Of a stretch of 64,000 bases of DNA, positions 12,341-21,019 are shown in pieces. Position numbers and translations under genes: made by a program. The DNA is from Scalesia atractyloides (taxonomy: Eukaryota > Streptophyta > Magnoliopsida > Asterales > Asteraceae), in contig CAMTDV010000012.1 in NCBI GenBank assembly GCA_947069175.1, forward strand, positions 37,604,341 through 37,668,340. Reading direction: 5' to 3'. The notes beneath the pieces were generated by a model. The model made no database searches, was not told where the DNA came from, and was given only the letters and a program-made list of their open reading frames with translations. Positions within the stretch are counted from its first letter, which is position 1, and every line of letters starts with the position of its first letter.

Positions 12341-12632
12341 GTTTGGTCCATTTTCGCGTGTTATAGCTGGTCGTGTAAGTATTTAAGCATGCATGAATTA
12401 TGTATAAGTATAATTGCACACAGAATTGAGCATTCGAGTATTTCAAGTTTGAGTTTCTTGCATGAAGTCACGTATTAGAGATTGTAAAGTATGAACCAAG
12501 CGTATTATAGTGTATAAGTATCAAATAAAGTTCCATTATGATCATAGTCTCAGGGTACAAAGGTTGGAAATGAAAGATACGTTCACGATACAAGTTCAAA
12601 TATAAGAAAGTCTAGAAATGCAGAGCGTTACA

Positions 12633-12637
12633 GTCTT
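12633..12637 (+). repeat. Target site duplication, right copy
   Basis: GTCTT follows the LTR end GCGTTACA and matches 10684-10688. Confidence 0.9.
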
Positions 12638-13673
12638 GGTAGGTTTCCCTATTTTAATCCAATACTTTAAAATTTATATTACTATTTATGATATACTTTA
12701 AAATTTATAGTACGTTAGTTGATTTCATAATAAAGTTTATATTTTTTTTGTTCAGCTAATACCAAAGGAGTTGGTTAATGTAAGTATTGGAGTTAATAAC
12801 CTTAATAACTCATTTAAGGTTTATGTGAATCAATGGGAGTCTTTTAATTTTAAGAATGAGAAGGATCCTTTACGCAATTGTTATTTTATCACTGATGGAT
12901 GGGAAAAGATTGCACGATACATGCATTTGCATACATGATTTGTACTCGTTTTAAGATACATATTGGATTACATCTTTCTACAGACAGTCTTTAACTCAGA
13001 TGGTTGTAAGGTTCTTGTGCCTAGACCTGTCATTGAACTTTCCAATGATGAAATGCCTAATCCTACTCTAGAAAGGACTGAGTTACTTGATAGTGTCAAA
13101 CAAACAATTGTTGAAATGGTTGATAGTTCAGATGATTCTGAGGTTCATGAAGAGATGGATGATGGTTCTGATGTTGAAGAGTCTGATGATGAAGGTTCCG
13201 ATAGTGATTATGTTGTTGATTATGACTCCTCCGATGATGAAGATTTTGATGCTGTTGTCGATAATTATGAAGCTGATCCTAATTATCATCCAATAGAGTT
13301 TGAATGGAAGTGCCAACGACGATTTGTAAGTTACGTTCACTTATTATTTTATGCGACTTTGATTCATTTTTTATGTTTTTACAATGTAGAATTTGTTATG
13401 TTTCTTGAATACATTATTTATTTTAAGCGTGTTGATGTCAAACTCGCGTTGATGTCTCAGGTTGATATAACATTGAAGATGATGGTACAGAATCTGAATG
13501 GAGAAGATACTATTGTTGATTTCAGAGCGGAGAAGCATGGTAAAGGTTTTAGATACGTTGCTAATAAATGGGGAACAAAGTTCACAAAGCCCAATGGTTT
13601 ACAAACCTATGAAATGCAAGTTTGTTTACTCTACAGACAAAACCAATCTGATCTTGAAGAAAATTACAAATAG

Positions 13674-14740
13674 TTTTAGTTTCCAAAGGTGTTTGTTGGT
13701 ACTGACAGTTTTTTGATGAAGTTGTCTGGTGTGTACAACTCTTTTATTTCCAAAACTTGGTGTGTTAGCCTTATGTGTTTTGTTTCTAAACATTCGTATA
13801 TAGGTATTGTGTAGTCGGTATTAGTAGCTCCAACTTTTATGAAAACAATCATGTAAATGATGGTAATTAAACCTAAGATGGTGTATGGTTATCTTGGTAG
13901 TTATATTAACTTGAACTTTTGTTGTACATTCATTAGATTTTAACCATGTATGGTTGTCTTAGTAGTTATACCTAGTCACTCATATTAACATGCCATGAAT
14001 GAAGTGGTCTAAGGGTTTAATACATTACCAAAAGTAATAGAAATCTCCCTTGATTACAGTATACTCGGTTAAACTTGAAACTGGAAAATATGGATCCAAT
14101 ACGTTATTCGAATAGTTTGTTGCCATTCCAATAGTTTGTTGCTAATATTGTTACAAGCAAATTCCAATTGTTATAAACTTAAAAGGTTCTATTCCAATAG
14201 TTTGTTACCAATATTGTTATAAGCAAATTCAATAAGGCCGATTGACAGAGATAAGGTCATCGAATTATGTATTCTAAGAGTTAAAAGATGCTACAACACA
14301 ACTGGAGACACAAATGCTCAGAGAATGTTTTCTAAGATGTGTGCTGAATCGTGTTTTCTGGTTGCAAAATTGAAAGAGATCTAAACCTTAAAATTAACAA
14401 AATTATAAAATTACACTAACAATTCGTTAAATTTATACTGCTAAAAATTATAAAACTACATTCACTAACGATTCATTAAATCTCTTTAAATCACACTTGA
14501 ATGAATAAACCGACATCTATGCAGTATATGACTATCAACAATAATATATAACAAAATGTGTAAAATCTAGATGTTTCAAATTGTAGCCATTACATACCAA
14601 AATAAATAAAAACAGTTAGGAGATTTCACAAAATACAACCATAAAAAACATGTACTTGTTAAAACCACAGAGAGTCTTCAAAATAAGTGTTTCTACTTAA
14701 CTTTCATAATACATGTTTCTTTATAAGCTTCTAACTGTTA
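13674..14740. other. Intergenic, AT-rich, with a direct repeat
   Basis: No gene is recognised. A phrase (TTCCAATAGTTTGTT..CAATATTGTTA(C/T)AAGCAAATTC) occurs twice between about 14125 and 14230. The left part may be the 3' untranslated region of the B3 gene. Confidence 0.35.
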
Positions 14741-15802
14741 AGCTTAGATGCCTTCTTACAGGGTCTTTCTTGTGTTAGAGGATAGCTCACCAACATTTAG
14801 AAAATCAACATCTTGAACCGTTCGTTCCCATTCGGACTTATACCAGAATCCTTTTCAACTTCAACGACGGAAGAGTCGGCCATACAGAGACAACATCCTT
14901 CAACAAATCACAAACCAACTAATCAAATTTTAGATAAGATAATGAACTCTAAAAACATATTAAACCTACTTTCAAAAATACCTACTCACCTTTGAAATCG
15001 GTTGAGTACATGCTTGGGAACATTCTGAAAGGTTAACGTCTTTGATTGCAGTTGCTTCTTGAGTGACCTAAAAAGAGGTAATATACAATATTATATAAGA
15101 AAATGCAATTGCAGTTTTCAAACTTCAAAAAAATAGATTGAACAAAGAACTTTTACTTACAACCTCATCAGCATTCTCATCACCATTATCATTTCCTGCA
15201 ACCAACTCAGCAATTATTATTGCATCATCACATGTTTTTTGCATAGTGTAAACATGATAGTCATTTTTAAGATTGAATTCAGAATCATCAATCTTAAAAG
15301 CCAGCTTCTTATCAACCAATCGATGTATTTCGTGCGGGAAAGATTCAATATCATTCGCCTTCACTTGCCTTTCTCTTACGTCACTTGCAGCTGATTTGAC
15401 AATGTTCTAACATCTCTATCAAACATAACAAAAGATACACCACCAGTCTCATCTTGCACCCGCACTTGTAGCTTGAACCTAAAATATATATAGATGCTTA
15501 AATAAACTAAGTAATTATATTTTAATGTTGATCTTAAACTGTATTTATATAAATAAGATGTTAAATAATCATCTTGGCTCTTTGTGGTGATAGATGTGCA
15601 TTTAATACCGCATTTGGGACAAAGAAAAGTAGTGGCAGGCATTTCAAAATTTTCTTCACAAACATTTTCAACATTCTGTAAGTATTCGGTTTTAGGTATC
15701 ACCTTCTTGAAACACTTACGACAGGCAGCATAAAACCAACCATACTCTTCTTGCACAATCTTTATTGTAGCAACCACAACACAACACAACACAAGACATT
15801 TC
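14741..15802 (-). pseudogene. Replication protein A large subunit (RPA1), C-terminal fragment
   Basis: The minus strand reads the C-terminal DNA-binding domain of RPA1. An exon begins at 15802 after a good acceptor (TTTTTACAG), with VVVATIKIVQEEYGWFYAAC. A zinc ribbon follows with two Cys pairs (CRKC, and CPKC in FLCPKCGIKC). Another exon starts at 15478 (FKLQVRVQDETGGVSFVMF). The frame then shifts near 15390 into HEIHRLVDKKLAFKI and YHVYTMQKTCDDA, ending in an acidic tail with a further likely exon near 14990-15070. RPA1 binds single-stranded DNA in replication. Plant Helitrons often carry such genes, so this may belong to the Helitron at 3324-8860 or to another. The 5' part is lost at the Gypsy junction near 15823. 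Confidence 0.7.
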
Positions 15803-16340
15803 CTGTAAAAACATATATCCATCCCTTGAGCTTTGGTTCGTTAGAGTCAACATTCCGGCTTCGTTAGAGTCAACATTCCGGTGGCTACTTTGTGCCTCAT
15901 TTGAGTTAGCCATCCCTTGAGCTTTGGTTCTATACACCAATAAAATTCTTGCTTAGCCATGGTATTAACACCATGATGGCTTTATATATTGGATATAACA
16001 ATCCATTGCCTAAACTAGTGTGAATAACATCACAACTCTTAGGCTTAACATATCTATATTTGGCCTGGGTCTTAATAGGACCATCAAAGGCAAATTAAAA
16101 TTTGGACATAGTCCATATATTACTAGACAGTGGATCGTAATGTCACACCTATCATTGTCGTAATTGACAATTATATTTAGCTCATAGGCTCGTCTCGAAG
16201 GACATAAAATAGGGCACATAGGCCTGTCACTAATGGACATAAAATATGGCACATAGGCCTGTCACTAATAGAATTTTGGACAGGGGTTATATTAACCACA
16301 ACTGTCGTTATCATTTTTGACAATATAATATTGCTCAAAG

Positions 16341-16850
16341 GCAAATCATCGCTAAATGGATGTTTAATTATAGCCCCAAGGGCAATACATCACTATGGAT
16401 GTTTAATCATAGCCCCAAGGGTAATACATCACCAATGGATGTTTAATCATAGCCCCAAGGGCAGTACATCACCAATGGATGTTTAATCATAGCCCCAAGG
16501 GCAATACATCACCAATGGATGTTTAATCATAGCCCCAAGGGCAGTACATCACCAATGGATGTTTAATCATATCCCCAAGGGCAGTACATCACCAATGGAT
16601 GTTTAATCATAGCCCCAAGGGCAATACGTCACCAATGGATGTTTAATCATAGCCCCAAGGGCAATACATCACGAATGGATGTTTAATCATAGCCCCAAGG
16701 GCAATACATCACTAATGGATGTTTAATCATATCCCCAAGGGCAATACATCACTAATGGATGTTTAATCATAGCCCCAAGGGCAATACATCACTAATGGAT
16801 GTTTAATCATAGCCCCAAGGGCAATACATCACTAATGGATGTTTAATCAT
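16341..16850. repeat. 40-bp minisatellite, about 13 copies
   Basis: The unit is GGATGTTTAATCATAGCCCC followed by AAGGGCAATACATCACTAAT. It is repeated head to tail with only scattered single-base changes (CACC/CACT, GCAGT/GCAAT, AGCC/ATCC). It lies between the accessory ORF and gag. The related element carries about five more diverged copies at 34030-34213. Confidence 0.9.
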
Positions 16851-17428
16851 CGCACTGATGATATTTAGCCAGGATCAAATTTGATCACATAGGCTATATA
16901 AGGTTAGGACATAGTCCATTACCTTGATGGCTAGTGTGGTTCCTCAAATCACACTACCAGGAGTATGAACATTCCTGAATGTTAATATAAGAGTACCTTA
17001 ATGGTTGATTAATAGTCTCGGTCGCATTGACCTTAACTACTTGGAGGCTTGAACTTAAGTCCACTACCTCTGGATAGAAGGATAACTTCCCTTAACTATC
17101 ATGATAGAAGACCCCTTCATACTTAACTATCATTTATAATTTGGCCAAATGTGTGGTCTGTGCCACTTAGCTAATCAAAACCATTAATATCTTTTTGGAA
17201 TTATATCTCAGAGCATAAATTTCGAGTAAAATCGAGACGCTCGTTTGATGAGGATGAATACATATATATAATTCCAAAAATACTTCATTAAATTTCAAAT
17301 GGAAATTACAATACCAGAAAAATGAAATAAACTGTCCATGCAAGGACTTTAAAGAAATAAAAATGCCCACGCAGGGACTAAAGAAATAACAATGTCCTCA
17401 CGGGGACTACATATAATTAGAAGAAGCT

Positions 17429-18316
17429 TCACTCGTCCTTCCTTCCCTTGACCAACTTGGAGAGTTTCTTGAAGAACTTGTTTGTCTTCTTCTCCGTCTT
17501 CTCCGCTTGCTGCAGCATTTCTTTCATCCGTTCCAAGGCCTCATTAATGGCCTTGAGTGGCGGCGGAGGTTGAGGTTGTGGTTGTGATACACTAGGGTAT
17601 TGATACCCATAACTTGGATATCCAGTAGGTGGATAAGCAGGTGGGAAAGGAGACGGGTAAAGTGTGTTATGCATGACCGCTTGCATGTATGGGTCATGCG
17701 ACCATGCTTGGTAATTAATTGGTGTAGACGGGTTAAAAGGATCATATCCAGTATTATCTGGATGTGTTGGAATTGGGTTATTATAACCCGACGGTGGTGG
17801 TTGAACCGTAGGTGTTGGTGTTGGCTCCACCACAGGTGAGATGTTAGAGGGTCCACCCATTTGTGGGTCCTCTTGAATTGTGGGGTAGGATTTGGGTAAA
17901 GGTGGTAGCGATCCCGACCTTTTACCTGCACGTACCGACATACGTGCTCCACGCTTCCTCCTTGGTGGTTCTGGTAGTGGTTTAGGTTGGTCCACAGGTT
18001 CCATGTGGACGTCTTCTTGTATAGGAGGTGTTTGGGAGTGATGGGAAGGAGTGTTGGCGAAGGTAAATTGACTCCAATATTGGTCCAATTCATTAGGACC
18101 TTGGTATGATCCGGCATAAGAGTTCGAATCACTTGAGATTTCTATGGGATGCGTATGCGATCCCGACGGCGGCATCTTTGGGTTGGAGTCCTCGTCCATG
18201 GGGTTTGGTTGGTCCAACTGATTTTGATCGGCTGGAGGTGTGTTTAAATATTGGTTAGGATTAAACTCATCATGGTAAGAATGATGAGAGTGATAGGAGT
18301 GATGAGAGTGGTGCAA
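17429..18316 (-). CDS. Gypsy accessory ORF: His/Pro-rich protein with a coiled-coil tail
   Basis: An open frame of 295 codons with no known domain that I recognise. The N-terminal part has repeated Ser-His-His-Ser-Tyr. The middle is rich in Pro and Gln with basic patches (PPRRKRGARMS). The C-terminal 45 residues are predicted coiled coil ending in a Lys-rich tail (ALERMKEMLQQAEK, then KLSKLVKGRKDE). A homologous, frameshifted ORF sits in the same place upstream of gag at 34790-35801. Its start there (MLPRVRGKTGRGKG) shows that this copy has lost its first 70 or so residues and probably begins at an internal Met. An extra ORF between LTR and gag is known in some plant Gypsy lineages (Tat/Ogre), but the pol of this family looks chromovirus-like. 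The function is unknown. Confidence 0.6.
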   Translation of the reverse strand: MHHSHHSYHSHHSYHDEFNPNQYLNTPPADQNQLDQPNPMDEDSNPKMPPSGSHTHPIEISSDSNSYAGSYQGPNELDQYWSQFTFANTPSHHSQTPPIQEDVHMEPVDQPKPLPEPPRRKRGARMSVRAGKRSGSLPPLPKSYPTIQEDPQMGGPSNISPVVEPTPTPTVQPPPSGYNNPIPTHPDNTGYDPFNPSTPINYQAWSHDPYMQAVMHNTLYPSPFPPAYPPTGYPSYGYQYPSVSQPQPQPPPPLKAINEALERMKEMLQQAEKTEKKTNKFFKKLSKLVKGRKDE

Positions 18317-18425
18317 ATGGTATGAATGGTAAGAACTTTGAGTATGGGTAGGCGAATGTTGGGCAAATGTTGGGCAGAAGTGAAATCATTTGAGTATGGT
18401 AAGAACTTTGAGTATGGGTAGGCGA

Positions 18426-20767
18426 TTGATCTCATTTCCGATCAAGCGGTAATAATTTACCGTAACCCAAGTCCGTATAGGGAAAATAAGTCAAGAGTAT
18501 TTACCTGAGATTGTCTTCTTTTAGTTTTAATAACTCAGCCATATAGAAAAGTACTAAGTGCAGATGCCATTTACCGGTAAGACTCTAGTCTGGATTATGG
18601 CATCAGCTAACCAATTAAATACTAATGGTCTTTATTTAAGTCATAGACTTAGACCGTAGTTTACATGATCAAAACGTATAATGCTTGATTAAACGATAGT
18701 TGGATAGAATATAGTTTAAACCCGACAAGTACTTTGACTTGCCTAATATGAGTAAACTATAAACATTCTGGATTTTGAAACTTAAATGATAAGGTTAAAC
18801 CCGTTTCGGTTAATTTTCGTAAAATAGTTACATATACTTAACCATACGCATTTTAGCGATATCGGGTAACCGGATATGTCATGACAAGTTCTATATGCTT
18901 TTACACTTTAAATAAGTTGAGATATCAGTAGGATATCAACTTACATGCCCGTTAAGGTTTTAAAATGATACTATGCCTCATAAGGGCATTTCGGTAATTT
19001 CTTACTATATAAAAGGAACTTGAATATAATTTAAGTTTATAATCATGAGTACTCTGGAAAAATAGTTTATTTATGATATAATATCATTAGGATATTAATT
19101 ATGTGTGTGTTTTATCTTTTATGACCATTTTATGATCCACAAGGGCTAAATCGTCATTTATCGATATAATTCAAGGACCTGCTTGTAAACTCAGTTTATA
19201 ATCTGGTTTAACATTCCAAATAATCCTACTTATAATATTATATCAGTAGGAAACTTATTTTCAAGTTCATTATCATTAAATCCTTGTTTTATGCAAAAAG
19301 GTCATTTTAGTCAAAAATGGCATAATTGCGGAACTTGTGCATAAACTAGGATTCTGATTATGATCATGTAATATAACCTCAGAGGGTTATACTACATTAT
19401 ATTATGATCATAATGCAATTTTAGATCAGTAGCTAACTAATCTAAATCGGGTCAGAATCGAAAGTCAAAGAAGAAGTCAAACTTCGCGACTTTCGGTTGC
19501 GAACCGACCCTAGGACTGAAATTGACGAGCCGAACATGTTCTTACATGTTCTAATAATTATTACCAACTTGTTTAAGTTTCAAAACAGGTTTCATAACAT
19601 ATATAAGATCAGTTTATGATTTTTCCGAAAACTGGCATGTTTGACTTTTTAATATCCTAATTTTGACCCGGTAATTGGTCTAGCAACGTGATCTTCAGGA
19701 GGTGCCCTTTATAGGGATTAACACCTACCTTATTACAATCACTTAGCCATGTTCGTTATGAATAATGGCTGGACCATAATGGTCTTAACCGAAAGTCAAA
19801 GCGTTTTCCGTAAAACGCTTTACTATTGGCTATAAAAGCCTATAAACGAAAATGCACAAGGAAGGAACACTTACAAAAGGTTCCTAGGATGCAATAGAAC
19901 TTAGTTGGATGCTCCTTTCAATTAGGAACTTCCAGAGGAGGGAGAAGAGTTATGAATAAGAAAGGTGCAAGTTCAAATGGTGGACTTGAACACCTATTTA
20001 TAGTTGGAGAACTCAAAGGAGGTGATGCCAGGTGTTTAGGGGTGTAAGCGGGAGCTTACAAGTGTCCTAAAATGTGACATAGCTGATTGAAAGTCCATAG
20101 TTTTGAAAAAAATGGTTTTTGGCAATATGTGTGGAGGCCAAGCAAACTTTCTGCAGACACGGGCCTCTCGCGTCCTGCGAGCGCCCCATGGCAGATTCCC
20201 CCTCAACTTATTAAACCCCTTTTAACCTTCTAAACACCTTTTTAGCATATTTAGCCCTCAGTAGCCAATATTTGGCGTACCCGGGATTATGCCCGGACAT
20301 TATCGAGCTCTCGGTTCGTTAAAAGGTCACTCAAAGGTATAAATTAACATGTAGACACTTTTAATCCCTCCACTATCCAACTTTCACATATTTACAGAAT
20401 TTAACCCTCTTGTCCAAACAAATGGCACGTATGAGAGTTAGGACTTCGCAAAGGATCACTCAGAGGCTTATTATAAGCATGTTGACTCCAATATCACTCA
20501 GAGGTTGGGCGTGTTGACTTATCAGTCACTCAGAGGCCAAGTTTTAAGCATGTTGACATATCAGTCACTCAGAGGCTAATGATTTAAGCATTTTGACATA
20601 TCAGTCACTCAGAGGCTGTTATTTATGCATGTTGACATCGGACCGTCATTCAGAGGCTTAGTTTGAGCATGTTGACACCTTTAATCCTTATTAGTCTTTA
20701 ATAGACTAAAAATAAAAATAATACATGTGTCACTATACTATTGGACACGATTTTACAGGGTGTTACA
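18426..20767 (-). repeat. Truncated 5' LTR of the Gypsy remnant
   Basis: The outer end is intact (plus strand GTGTTACA at 20767). The sequence parallels the LTR at 26024-28939 from its phrase GGTAATAATTTACCGTAACC onward. The inner 740 bp with the TGTCACACC end is missing. Confidence 0.75.
20456..20679. repeat. Tandem units inside the LTR (CACTCAGAGGC...GCATGTTGACA)
   Basis: Six units of about 38-51 bp, each containing TCACTCAGAGGC followed by GCATGTTGACA or a close variant, near the LTR's outer end. Sister LTRs carry one or two units, so copy number varies. Confidence 0.75.
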
Positions 20768-21019
20768 AAAACTAATCAACATGTTGTATCAGTGTAGATA
20801 CTTCTCAATAAGTAATGTTTTGTATCAGTCATGTTTTCTCACTTATGCCCAAATGTGGTGTGTTACAATTGTTTTCCTCACATACTAAAATGATTTCACT
20901 TCTGCCCAAAGGTGATATGTCTTTGTTTAAGTAGAATTTTTATTAACTTAGTCTACTAGTTTGATGTTAATAATAGACATATCATAGCTTTATAATTAAA
21001 ATGGTCCTTATCTAAGTTT
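20768..21019. other. Spacer between two opposed LTRs
   Basis: About 250 bp of AT-rich DNA with no gene. It contains two phrases like TTATGCCCAAATGTGG and TCTGCCCAAAGGTGATATG, which resemble Copia LTR sequence and may be debris of the Copia element continued at 24235. Confidence 0.35.

Larger units (their letters stand above)
10689..12632 (-). mobile_element. Solo Gypsy-type LTR, 1,944 bp
   Basis: The plus strand starts TGTCACACCCC and ends GCGTTACA, so the LTR is in minus orientation (TGTAACGC...GGTGTGACA). It is bordered on both sides by GTCTT, and the interrupted B3 exon resumes on the far side, so both ends are certain. No PBS, polypurine tract or coding region lies inside. This is what recombination between the two LTRs of a complete element leaves behind. 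It holds two small tandem arrays of CGTACGA-containing units (11570-11671 and 12262-12340). Confidence 0.85.
10639..13673 (+). pseudogene. B3-domain gene split by a solo LTR and a stop codon
   Basis: Exon 1 (10639-10688) encodes MYGFIMPSFTDTSKDV and is cut one base before its splice donor by the LTR at 10689-12632. The donor reappears after the target duplication as GTCTTG|GTAGGT at 12638/12639. Exon 2 is 12756-13325: LIPKELVNVSIG, then YFITDGWEKIARYMHLHT, a TGA where the family expects coding sequence, then FVLVLRYILDY in the same frame and a long Asp/Glu/Ser linker (about 13110-13260). Exon 3 is 13461-13673, with a diverged second B3-like part (KGFRYVANKWGTKF). All joins are phase 0. Without the LTR and with the TGA read as sense it would be about 277 residues. 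Confidence 0.65.
15823..20767 (-). mobile_element. Gypsy remnant: LTR, accessory ORF, minisatellite and gag start
   Basis: Read on the minus strand: LTR from 20767 (TGTAACACCC) to about 18426, accessory ORF 18316-17429, non-coding DNA with a 40-bp array, and a gag start at 15913 (MANSNEAQSSHRN). The same order is seen in the more complete element at 26024-37581. Comparison shows a deletion at about 18426 that removed roughly 740 bp of LTR, the PBS and the start of the accessory ORF. The element stops after about 30 gag codons, where RPA1 sequence begins. Between 15823 and 15931 the phrase CATCCCTTGAGCTTTGGTTC occurs twice, about 91 bp apart, with a shorter duplication between, marking a scrambled junction. 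Confidence 0.7.

Noticed and set aside
13087..13340. Met/Ile/Leu-rich frames on both strands
   Set aside because: They are out-of-frame readings of the GAT/GAA-rich acidic linker of the B3 gene.
16341..16850. Regular 40-bp repeats resembling a CRISPR array
   Set aside because: Units abut with no unique spacers, and the host is a plant; it is a minisatellite inside a Gypsy remnant.
17600..17839. Plus-strand Trp/Arg-rich open frame
   Set aside because: It is the complement of the Pro/Tyr-rich accessory ORF and has no independent support.
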